From UBA2031 sp037189985 (GTDB lineage Bacteria; Pseudomonadota; Gammaproteobacteria; Pseudomonadales; Moraxellaceae): a stretch of 64,000 nucleotides of DNA. This document shows positions 1-7,028 of the stretch, one piece after another (within the stretch, counting starts at the first letter, position 1; the number at the start of each line of letters is the position of its first letter). The stretch covers positions 124,001 to 188,000 of the forward strand of contig JBBCJX010000018.1 in NCBI GenBank assembly GCA_037189985.1. The letters are read 5' to 3'. A model generated the notes under the pieces. It had not been told where the DNA came from and made no database searches. It was given only the letters and a program-made list of their open reading frames with translations. Position numbers and translations under genes: made by a program.

Positions 1-58
1 CAAGGTGGGTGCCCTCTCCAAGTCGCAGTTGACGGCTTTTCTGGATTCCAATATATAA
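1..58 (+). CDS. trxA: Thioredoxin, C-terminal fragment
   Basis: The window opens inside a reading frame (codons from base 2) that encodes KVGALSKSQLTAFLDSNI and then a TAA stop. This is the usual C-terminus of bacterial thioredoxin 1: a VGALSK loop followed by the last helix. The active-site CGPC lies upstream of the window. Position directly before rho agrees, since trxA-rho is a common gammaproteobacterial gene order. Identification rests on only 18 residues plus context. Confidence 0.8.
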   Translation, partial: KVGALSKSQLTAFLDSNI

Positions 59-64
59 TCCCCT

Positions 65-104
65 GCGTGGGCTGGCTGCTTCTGTCTGAAGAGTCTGCCC
101 ACGC
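65..104 (+). promoter_or_regulatory. Stem-loop in the trxA-rho interval
   Basis: A perfect 8-bp inverted repeat (GCGTGGGC at 65-72 and GCCCACGC at 97-104) encloses a 24-nt loop just after the trxA stop. It has no following T-run, so it does not look like an intrinsic terminator. It sits about 170 nt upstream of the rho start, in what would be the rho leader. Rho is autoregulated in known bacteria; a role for this hairpin is inference. Confidence 0.35.
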
Positions 105-273
105 GATTCAACGCACGCCGTCCGGCCTCTCCGGCACGCAGTCCAGAACCCCCGCTTCACTGATTTCCCGACTGCTCCGGAAACTCCAGCGCTGACTGAA
201 CAATAGAACCCCAAGGCCTTCCTGGCCCGCGGCCTTGTTGCGTTGCCCTCCCCCTCATTCCTGATCTCACTTT

Positions 274-1533
274 ATGAATCTGACTGAACTCAAGAAAAAA
301 CCCATTGCCGAACTCATCAAGATCGCTGAAGACATGGGCCTGGAAAACATGGCCCGCAACCGTAAGCAGGATGTCATTTTCGCGATCCTCAAGACCCACG
401 CCCGCAACGGCGAGGAAATCTTTGGCGATGGGGTTCTCGAAATACTGTCCGACGGTTTTGGTTTCCTCCGCTCTTCCGAAGGCTCCTTCCTGGCCGGCCC
501 GGATGACATCTACGTCAGTCCCTCGCAGATTCGCCGCTTCAACCTGCGCACGGGCGACACCATTGCCGGCACCATCCGGCCGCCGAAAGAAGGCGAGCGT
601 TATTTCGCGCTGCTCAAGGTCAACCACATCAACTTTGACGCTCCCGAAAACGCCAAGAGCAAGATCCTGTTTGAAAACCTGACGCCGCTTTTTCCCACCA
701 AGCGTCTGGTGATGGAGCTGGGCAATGGTTCCACGGAAGACCTGTCTGCCCGCGTGATTGATCTCATCGCGCCCATCGGCAAGGGCCAGCGCTCGCTGGT
801 GGTGGCGCCGCCCAAAGCCGGCAAGACCATGTTGCTGCAGAACATTGCGCATTCCATCACACGCAATAATCCCGAAGTTTTCCTGATCGTGCTGCTCATC
901 GACGAGCGTCCGGAAGAAGTGACGGAAATGCAGCGCACTGTGCGCGGCGAAGTGGTGGCTTCCACCTTCGACGAGCCACCCGCGCGCCATGTGCAGGTCG
1001 CCGAAATGGTGATCGAAAAGGCCAAGCGCCTGGTCGAGCACAAGAAGGACGTGGTCATCCTGCTGGACTCCATCACCCGTCTTGCCCGTGCCTACAACAC
1101 CGTGATTCCCAGCTCCGGCAAGGTGCTGACCGGCGGTGTGGATGCCCATGCGCTGGAGCGTCCGAAACGTTTCTTCGGTGCGGCCCGTAATATCGAGGAG
1201 GGTGGTTCGCTGACCATCATTGCCACGGCCCTGATCGAAACCGGCTCCAAGATGGACGAAGTCATTTTCGAAGAGTTCAAAGGCACGGGTAACCAGGAAA
1301 TCAATCTGGATCGCAAGATTGCCGAGAAGCGTGTATTCCCGGCCTTCAACATCAAGAAGTCCGGCACGCGTCGTGAAGAGCGCCTGATGAGCGATGACGA
1401 CCTCAAGAAGGTCTGGATCCTGCGCAAGCTGCTGCATTCCATGGACGAAATCGCAGCTACAGAGTTCCTGCTCGACAAGATGAAGGAGTCCAAGACCAAT
1501 GACGAATTCTTCGAGGCGATGAAGCGGAAATAA
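274..1533 (+). CDS. rho: Transcription termination factor Rho
   Basis: This 419-residue protein is the hexameric RNA-dependent ATPase that releases RNA polymerase from transcripts, and its length matches E. coli Rho. The N-terminal Rho_N helices (MNLTELKKKPIAELI) are followed by the cold-shock-like RNA-binding domain with DGFGFLR and DDIYVSPSQIRRF. Walker A is APPKAGKTM near residue 178, the Walker B region is VVILLDSITRLARAYN, and the secondary RNA-binding Q/R loops lie beyond it. The ATG at 274 begins the conserved N-terminus although no clear Shine-Dalgarno precedes it. A strong hairpin terminator follows. It is a single-copy housekeeping gene with nothing abnormal. Confidence 0.99.
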   Translation: MNLTELKKKPIAELIKIAEDMGLENMARNRKQDVIFAILKTHARNGEEIFGDGVLEILSDGFGFLRSSEGSFLAGPDDIYVSPSQIRRFNLRTGDTIAGTIRPPKEGERYFALLKVNHINFDAPENAKSKILFENLTPLFPTKRLVMELGNGSTEDLSARVIDLIAPIGKGQRSLVVAPPKAGKTMLLQNIAHSITRNNPEVFLIVLLIDERPEEVTEMQRTVRGEVVASTFDEPPARHVQVAEMVIEKAKRLVEHKKDVVILLDSITRLARAYNTVIPSSGKVLTGGVDAHALERPKRFFGAARNIEEGGSLTIIATALIETGSKMDEVIFEEFKGTGNQEINLDRKIAEKRVFPAFNIKKSGTRREERLMSDDDLKKVWILRKLLHSMDEIAATEFLLDKMKESKTNDEFFEAMKRK

Positions 1534-1546
1534 AGCGCTACCCATG

Positions 1547-1573
1547 AAAAAGCCCGCTGATGCGGGCTTTTTT
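1547..1573. terminator. Bidirectional intrinsic terminator, rho/alkB
   Basis: A 7-bp stem (AGCCCGC at 1551-1557, GCGGGCT at 1562-1568) with a 4-nt loop is flanked by A-run on the left and T-run on the right. It can therefore stop transcription from both rho and the convergent alkB gene. Confidence 0.85.
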
Positions 1574-1600
1574 GTTTTCAGGGCAGGACTCTGCCGGACA

Positions 1601-2995
1601 TCAGGGCGTTACTACTGGCACGAAATCCACTTTTTCGCGCACGGCGCAATCCGGGCAGGCCCAGTCGTCCGGAATCCGGCTCCAGCGGGTCCCGGCGGGC
1701 CAGCCTTCGTGCGGACAACCGGTTTTCTCATCGTAGACATAACCGCAGTCCGGGCACTGGTAGCACTGCAGGGAGACATGGCTGCCCGTTGCGGTGAGCA
1801 GGGTGGCCTGAGGTGTTCCCTCTGCACTCCGTGCTTCGCGGCGGGCTTCTTCCTTCAGCAGCTTTTCACGCTTTGAGGGCAGAATGTTGGCCCGGCTGAG
1901 GTCGCCCTTGTAGTGCGCGGCCACCAGCGGATCCATCTGGCGGAACCACAGCCAAGGGATGTAGGCCGGGATGAGCATGGAGGCGTAGCCCGAGGGCAAT
2001 TGCGGGCTGTCTTCGAAGTGCCGCAGGGCCTGGAAGCTGCGCGTGGGATGGGCGTGGTGGTCGGAATGGCGCTGCAGTTGGTAGAGCACGAGGTTGGTGA
2101 TGATGTGGTTGCTGTTCCAGGAGTGCTCCGGCGAGCAGCGCTCATAGCGTCCGTCCGGGCCTTTCTGGCGCAGGAGCCCGTAATGCTCGATGTAGTTGAT
2201 CACTTCCAGTAGCGATGCCGCATAAAACGCCTGCAGCAACAGGAAAGGCAGCACGACCCAGCCCAGCCAGAGAGTGAGGCCACCGAAGAGCAGGGCAGTG
2301 AGCGCCCAGGCTTGCAGGTTGTCGTTTTCCCAGCTCCATACGCTTTTGCCCTGGCGGGCGAGGCGTTCTCCCTCGATCTTCCAGGCGGAGATCAGGCTGC
2401 CGATCATGGTGCGTGGCAGGAAGCGCCAGAAGCTTTCGCCCATTTTGGAACTGGCCGGATCATCCGGTGTGGCCACGTTCTTGTGATGGCCGCGAACATG
2501 CTCAGTGTAGAAGTGACCATAGGCGGTAGGGGCCAACGTGAGCTTGGCCATCCAGCGGCCCAGGGTGTCGCGCTTGTGGCTGAGTTCGTGACCGGTGTTG
2601 ATGGCCAGGCCGTTGATGGCACCCACGCTGAAGATCAGGCCGATGAGCTCCCAGGTGGCGAGGCTGCCGCTGGCCACCAGCCAGGCGGCCCAGATGGTGG
2701 TGATGAACTGGGACGGTATGTAGGCATAGACGATGGCGCGGTAGTATTTGTCGGCTTCGAGCTGGGCTACGGCGGTTTCCGGGGGATTGGTCTTGTCGGT
2801 CCCTACCAGCCAGTCCATCACCGGCACCAGGACGTAGACGATGAAGGGGCCGCCCCAGGTCCAGATGCCCCAGCCCGTCAGGTTGTAAAGGATGAGGATG
2901 AATACGCCCAGCAGTGGAATGAGCGGGCTCAGAAGCCAGAGGTAGCGTTTGGGGTCTTGCCAGGTGGCGGATGCCGTCATTGTATTTGTTGTCAT
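1601..2995 (-). CDS. alkB: Alkane 1-monooxygenase AlkB fused to rubredoxin
   Basis: This integral-membrane non-heme di-iron hydroxylase oxidises the terminal methyl group of n-alkanes to 1-alkanols. All AlkB histidine boxes are visible: HELSHK (136-141), EHVRGHH (165-171), NYIEHYG (about 265) and LQRHSDHHAHP (about 305). Hydrophobic segments alternate between them. From about residue 408 a rubredoxin domain follows, with CPDCGYVY and CPDC iron-binding pairs, so electrons can reach the di-iron site without a separate rubredoxin; a rubredoxin reductase is still needed and none is in this window. The start at 2995 (MTTNTM) is preferred over an upstream in-frame ATG at 3034 because an AGGAG lies 6-7 nt before it. 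A divergent AraC regulator adjoins. 464 residues. Confidence 0.96.
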   Translation of the reverse strand: MTTNTMTASATWQDPKRYLWLLSPLIPLLGVFILILYNLTGWGIWTWGGPFIVYVLVPVMDWLVGTDKTNPPETAVAQLEADKYYRAIVYAYIPSQFITTIWAAWLVASGSLATWELIGLIFSVGAINGLAINTGHELSHKRDTLGRWMAKLTLAPTAYGHFYTEHVRGHHKNVATPDDPASSKMGESFWRFLPRTMIGSLISAWKIEGERLARQGKSVWSWENDNLQAWALTALLFGGLTLWLGWVVLPFLLLQAFYAASLLEVINYIEHYGLLRQKGPDGRYERCSPEHSWNSNHIITNLVLYQLQRHSDHHAHPTRSFQALRHFEDSPQLPSGYASMLIPAYIPWLWFRQMDPLVAAHYKGDLSRANILPSKREKLLKEEARREARSAEGTPQATLLTATGSHVSLQCYQCPDCGYVYDEKTGCPHEGWPAGTRWSRIPDDWACPDCAVREKVDFVPVVTP

Positions 2996-3031
2996 GATGC
3001 TCTCCTGTGCCGCTGTGGTCGGCGAACACAT

Positions 3032-3093
3032 CATTGATCAATGTAACAGTCGTAGACATAGGTATTTCACCGGAAAACCGGTGTAAAACACCG
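3032..3093. promoter_or_regulatory. Nested palindromes in alkB/araC divergent promoter region
   Basis: The 172-bp gap between the divergent alkB and AraC genes holds a perfect 12-bp palindrome, CATTGATCAATG (3032-3043). It also holds two overlapping inverted repeats: CACCGG-N4-CCGGTG (3068-3083) and CGGTGT-N3-ACACCG (3079-3093). Sharing the arm CGGTG means that only one of the two hairpins or sites can be used at a time. They are good operator candidates for the AraC protein; this is inference from position and symmetry. Confidence 0.5.
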
Positions 3094-3167
3094 ATAACCT
3101 GTCTTCTTGCGCCGGCTTGCATTGTTAAGATGGCCCCTCTAACTCTAGCTGAGGTCATGCCTTTGCC

Positions 3168-4088
3168 ATGGATACCCTGAGCCAACTGCTGGATGACATC
3201 CATCTGGCTGGTGTCGAATTCCGCTACCTGCAGGCCGGCCGTCCCTGGGGATTTGCCTTCCGGGCAGAGGGGCTGGCCAGCTTTCACCTTGTGCTGAGCG
3301 GTGCGGCGATGCTGCTCCTGGAGGGAGAGACGCCACTGCGGCTGGAGGCTGGTGACATGGCCATCGTCACCAGCGGCCGCGACCATGAGGTGGTGGACGT
3401 GGAAGGGCCTCCCTTGGGTGAGCTTGAGAATCTGGCGGCCAGTGTGCGTGGCCATGGCCTTGAGCCTGTCGTCATCGGAGGTGAGGGAGCACTTGCCAAC
3501 TTGCTGTCGGCACGCTTCAGCTTCGATGCCGATCTGGCCCGGCCCCTCCTGTCTGCCTTGCCCAGCGTCCTCCTGCTGCGGGGACTCAATGAGCGCCCCC
3601 CGGAGTGGCTGCGCATCGGCCTCGAGTTCCTGGCCCAGGAGGGCAATGGCCGGCCCGGGCGGCAGACCATCGTCAACCGGGTGGGGGATATCCTCTTCAT
3701 CGAGTGTGTGCGGGACTATGTGGAGTCCTTGCCGGCGGGTGCCAACAACTGGCTGTTGGCCTTGCGTGATCCCGCCCTGTCCGCCGTGCTGTCCGCCATC
3801 CATCAGGAGCCTGAGCGGCCCTGGACGGTTCCCGAGCTTGCCCGGCTGGCCTGCTTGTCACGTTCGGCGTTTGCAGACCGGTTTGGCAACGTGATGGGAA
3901 AGCCGCCCCTGACCTATCTGGTCGAGCACCGCATGCGCCTTGCCGTCTGGCAGTTGCGGCATACGCGACAGCCTGTCTGCCGCATTGCCGAGATGGTGGG
4001 TTATGCCTCGGAAACGGCGTTCAGCCAGGCCTTCAAGCGCATCTACGGGAGCTCTCCCTCACGTTTCCGGCAGCAATCCGGGAAATGA
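3168..4088 (+). CDS. AraC-family regulator (cupin type), divergent from alkB
   Basis: A 306-residue transcription regulator. The N-terminal half is a cupin-like sensor (FHLVLSGAAMLLLEGETPLRLEAGDMAIVTSG), of the kind found in AraC-like proteins with a Cupin_6 domain. The C-terminal half contains two AraC helix-turn-helix units, ending in IAEMVGYASETAFSQAFKRIYGSSPSRFR. It is transcribed away from alkB across a 172-bp interval rich in palindromes, so control of alkB in response to alkanes or their products is the obvious guess. The ATG at 3168 has only a weak GAGG upstream. Family is certain; ligand and target are not. Confidence 0.9.
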   Translation: MDTLSQLLDDIHLAGVEFRYLQAGRPWGFAFRAEGLASFHLVLSGAAMLLLEGETPLRLEAGDMAIVTSGRDHEVVDVEGPPLGELENLAASVRGHGLEPVVIGGEGALANLLSARFSFDADLARPLLSALPSVLLLRGLNERPPEWLRIGLEFLAQEGNGRPGRQTIVNRVGDILFIECVRDYVESLPAGANNWLLALRDPALSAVLSAIHQEPERPWTVPELARLACLSRSAFADRFGNVMGKPPLTYLVEHRMRLAVWQLRHTRQPVCRIAEMVGYASETAFSQAFKRIYGSSPSRFRQQSGK

Positions 4089-4183
4089 ACCCTGCCGTCA
4101 TTCCGGTCATTTCCCGTGATGGCCTGCTAGGCTAGAGTGCACGCAAAGCTTCACCCGCCCCGCCTTCAACGCGCAGGACAATA

Positions 4184-5506
4184 ATGATGACAACGCGTTT
4201 TTCGTTTTCTGTTACCGATGAGCTTTTTCATCACCTTGAAAGTGCCGAGGAGCCTTTCGGGCTGCAACTGGATGTGCGTTTCAGTGGGCGGCTGGATGAA
4301 CAGAAAATGGAGGCAGCGGCTTATGCCGCCATGCAGTTGCACCCCTTGTCATCGGTCCGGCAACGGGCAGCCCAGCCCAGTGACAAGCACTACGAATGGG
4401 AGATGGTCGCCCGTGCTGATGAAGACCCGGTACTGGCCGTTGAATGTGGCGACGATGCTGATGTTGCTGCTGCTCGTGACGATTTCTATTCCCGCCGCCT
4501 CATGCTCGAAAGCGCCCCACCGTTCCGTATCCTGATTGCCCGTCATCCGGAGGGAGACTGGCTGCTGCTCAAGATGAGCCACTCGGCAACGGATGCCGCT
4601 GGCGCCTACCGCTTCCTGATGTCGGTCCTTCGCCACTATGCCGGTGTCGATGACGCCCAGCCTGCGGACATGGATGTGATCAATGCGCGTCATCTGGGGC
4701 GTGAGTTGGGCTCCAAGACCATGGCCGAGCGACTCAAGCGTGCCAGCAACCTGCTGGAGTATCTGGTGGACTCCGTGCAGTTGCCTACGCGCATTGCCTC
4801 CCATTTCGGCGAGAACAAGGCGGGAGTGGCTTTTGTCTCGCACACGTTCACAGCGGCTGAAACCGAAGCGCTGGACAAGCTGCGACACGGCCGCTCCACG
4901 CTGAACGATGTGATTTCAGCCTTGCTGCACCTCACCATCGAGCGCTGGAACAACAGTCGCAATGAGTCAGCGGGCCGCATCACCCTGATGAATGCCATGA
5001 ATTTCCGGCCGATCACTTGGCGCCAGGACGGTGTCGGGAATTTCTCGCTCTGGGTCAATATAGCCAGCAGCGAGGGAGACCGTCGCAGTTATGAGCGGAC
5101 GCTCGCTGCCGTGACGGAGCAGAGCCAGAAATTCAAGAGCGATGAGGCAGCCGGGTTGTTGGTGGACCTGCTGGGTCTGGTGCAGGTGTTGCCCAGCGGT
5201 TTGCGCAAGGCACTGACAGGACTCATGCCGCTCACCGGCAATTTCGTGGTGGATACGGCAGTGCTCAACAATCTTGGCCGTGTGCCGGACCTGCCTGATC
5301 CTGCTGGCAAGGCAGGCCGCATTACTGCCATACGCTTCTCGCCGCCCACCCACATGCCGATGGGTGTTGCCGTAGGCGCGGTCACCCTGCGTGGCGAGCT
5401 CACCATCACTTTCCGCTATCGCAGGGCACAGTTCGACAAACATGCTGCCGAGGCATTCCGCCGTACATTCCTTGATCTGGTGGAGGAGCTGCTTGCGGCG
5501 GCCTGA
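4184..5506 (+). CDS. Stand-alone condensation-like acyltransferase
   Basis: This 440-residue protein has the overall layout of the CoA-dependent acyltransferase/condensation superfamily (NRPS C-domains, PapA and wax-ester/alcohol acyltransferases). The likely catalytic motif is HSATDAAG near residue 133, a variant of HHxxxDG in which the first His is the only one present before S-A-T-D. A second conserved-looking region, LNDVISALLHLTIERWN, and NFRP/GNFSLWVN follow, as in the C-terminal chloramphenicol-acetyltransferase-like lobe. No carrier-protein or adenylation domain adjoins, so it is not part of an NRPS. Transfer of an acyl group to a small alcohol or lipid is plausible. Substrate unknown. 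A strong terminator follows. Confidence 0.7.
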   Translation: MMTTRFSFSVTDELFHHLESAEEPFGLQLDVRFSGRLDEQKMEAAAYAAMQLHPLSSVRQRAAQPSDKHYEWEMVARADEDPVLAVECGDDADVAAARDDFYSRRLMLESAPPFRILIARHPEGDWLLLKMSHSATDAAGAYRFLMSVLRHYAGVDDAQPADMDVINARHLGRELGSKTMAERLKRASNLLEYLVDSVQLPTRIASHFGENKAGVAFVSHTFTAAETEALDKLRHGRSTLNDVISALLHLTIERWNNSRNESAGRITLMNAMNFRPITWRQDGVGNFSLWVNIASSEGDRRSYERTLAAVTEQSQKFKSDEAAGLLVDLLGLVQVLPSGLRKALTGLMPLTGNFVVDTAVLNNLGRVPDLPDPAGKAGRITAIRFSPPTHMPMGVAVGAVTLRGELTITFRYRRAQFDKHAAEAFRRTFLDLVEELLAAA

Positions 5507-5518
5507 GACTGGGCGAAT

Positions 5519-5550
5519 AAAAAAGGGAGTGCCAAGGCACTCCCTTTTTT
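5519..5550. terminator. Bidirectional terminator
   Basis: GGGAGTGCC (5525-5533) and GGCACTCCC (5536-5544) form a stem bordered by A-run and T-run. It lies between the convergent acyltransferase and msrA genes. Confidence 0.85.
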
Positions 5551-5566
5551 ATGGGAAAGTCAGAGC

Positions 5567-6091
5567 CTAGAGAAATGTGCGGCGGAATTTGTCCAGCTTC
5601 GGTGCCACAACATACTGGCAATATCCCTGTCCTGGATTCTTGGCAAAGAAATTCTGGTGATAATCCTCGGCAGGCCAGAACGTGACCGGTTCGGTGACTA
5701 TCTCGGTAACTATCGGTTGGGAAAAAGCATTGCTGAGCTTCAAGGTATCCAGCGTTTCCTGAACGACTTTGGCCTGTTCATCACTCTGGCAGAAGATCAC
5801 CGAACGGTACTGCGTGCCCACATCGTTACCCTGGCGGTTCAGGGTGGTGGGGTCATGCAATGCAAAGAAAATGGCAAGTAGCTGCCGGAAGGAAACTTCA
5901 CCAGGATCAAAAGTGACTTCCACAACCTCGGCGTGCCCGGTGGCGCCTGTGCATATCTGCTCGTAGCTGGGGTTGGGCCGTGCACCACCCGCATAGCCAC
6001 TGCTTACACGGGTCACACCTTTCACTTCACGAAAGACGGCATCCAGACACCAGAAGCAGCCGCCGCCAAGAAGTGCCTTTTCAGTTGTCAT
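5567..6091 (-). CDS. msrA: Peptide-methionine (S)-S-oxide reductase MsrA
   Basis: MsrA reduces methionine-S-sulfoxide in oxidised proteins, using thioredoxin for regeneration. The 174-residue sequence has the signature GCFWC (residues 11-15, nucleophile Cys12). It also has the conserved SGYAGG, GHAEVVEV and GTQYRSVIF blocks and a QGYCQY with a candidate resolving Cys near the C-terminus. The start overlaps the end of the upstream membrane-protein gene by 11 bp, so it is the third gene of a translationally linked operon headed by ygiQ. Length is typical for single-domain MsrA; there is no MsrB fusion. Confidence 0.97.
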   Translation of the reverse strand: MTTEKALLGGGCFWCLDAVFREVKGVTRVSSGYAGGARPNPSYEQICTGATGHAEVVEVTFDPGEVSFRQLLAIFFALHDPTTLNRQGNDVGTQYRSVIFCQSDEQAKVVQETLDTLKLSNAFSQPIVTEIVTEPVTFWPAEDYHQNFFAKNPGQGYCQYVVAPKLDKFRRTFL

Positions 6092-7028
6092 CAGTTTTCT
6101 CCCTGCTTCTGGTCAAGATGCTATGGCGGATTTTCGATGACCATCCATGCCGCCAGACTAGCAAACAGGACAGTATGAGTAATGCTGCGCAGAGATTGGA
6201 AAAGCGTAACAGCAGGCCCAGCTCCACGCCGGCCGCGAACTTCATGTTCAGGGTGGCGGCAACGGTGCCTGCAATGACTTCCGACATGCCGCCGACACCG
6301 CTGGCCAGTGTCAGGAAATTCAGCAGGAGGCTGCCGCCGGCGAGAAGAATGCTGTCTGTTGCAGACAGGGAGGGAAGGTAGTGGGTGATTGCAATCATGC
6401 AGGAGGCCATGAAAGTCATGCTCATTGCCATGGCATACAGCATGCCTTCCCACAGACGTTTTCCTTGGGCCAGTTTTTGGATGACTTCTCTGCCCGGAAT
6501 CCAGTGAGGGAGGTGGGCCGGCAGGAACAAGCAGATGACGGTTCCTGAAAAAGCCAGGGCCAGCAGCAGACTGCGCAATGCATGTGGCGCAGACATGGCC
6601 AGAATGGCCGTCAGCAGCGCCGTGGTGATGGTGGCGAGTCCCGTTGACAGCAGTTTTCCGGCAACCATGTCACGTAATGAAAAATCATGCTTCTTTACCA
6701 GGATCGCAATGACGGCAGCGGTTCCTACGGGAAGCCCTCCCAGAGAGTTCCCGACAGACCCCAGCGAGGAAAGCAGCATCGCCTCCTGGATGCTCAATGG
6801 TGAAGCAAGAGGCGTGGTGATCCACCGTAGCATGAGTGTGTTGGCAGCAACGGCAAAAAGAGCGGCAAGGGTGGTCAGCAGGAATATGCCGGCATCGAAT
6901 TGCTTGAAGATGTCGCCATTTCGCCAACCGAGCACGGCAAGGCTTGTGAGGAGCGTAACGCCGATTACGGCACGGGCAAGGCGCAGGCCATGTATTGTTC
7001 CGTCAGGATGCCGGGGCAGTATCTTCAT
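6081..7028 (-). CDS. Multi-pass membrane protein, LPG-synthase TM-like (UPF0104)
   Basis: A 315-residue integral membrane protein with about eight hydrophobic segments. The glycine-rich stretches SLGSVGNSLGGLPVGTAAVIAILVKK and LTLASGVGGMSEVIAGT resemble the lysylphosphatidylglycerol synthase transmembrane family (PF03706/UPF0104), whose members often lack the soluble aminoacyltransferase domain, as here. The start codon overlaps the ygiQ stop by 4 bp and its end overlaps msrA by 11 bp, implying coupled translation. Lipid flipping or transport is a family-based guess; the assignment itself is moderate because I judge it from pattern, not from a profile search. Confidence 0.5.
   Translation of the reverse strand: MKILPRHPDGTIHGLRLARAVIGVTLLTSLAVLGWRNGDIFKQFDAGIFLLTTLAALFAVAANTLMLRWITTPLASPLSIQEAMLLSSLGSVGNSLGGLPVGTAAVIAILVKKHDFSLRDMVAGKLLSTGLATITTALLTAILAMSAPHALRSLLLALAFSGTVICLFLPAHLPHWIPGREVIQKLAQGKRLWEGMLYAMAMSMTFMASCMIAITHYLPSLSATDSILLAGGSLLLNFLTLASGVGGMSEVIAGTVAATLNMKFAAGVELGLLLRFSNLCAALLILSCLLVWRHGWSSKIRHSILTRSREKTDDN

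Noticed and set aside
157..1545. 462-residue minus-strand reading frame opposite rho
   Set aside because: It is the antisense shadow of rho, a typical effect of high third-position GC; its sequence has no domain.
2502..3803. 433-residue minus-strand frame across the alkB start and AraC gene
   Set aside because: It crosses two real genes and the promoter gap; composition is shadow-like.
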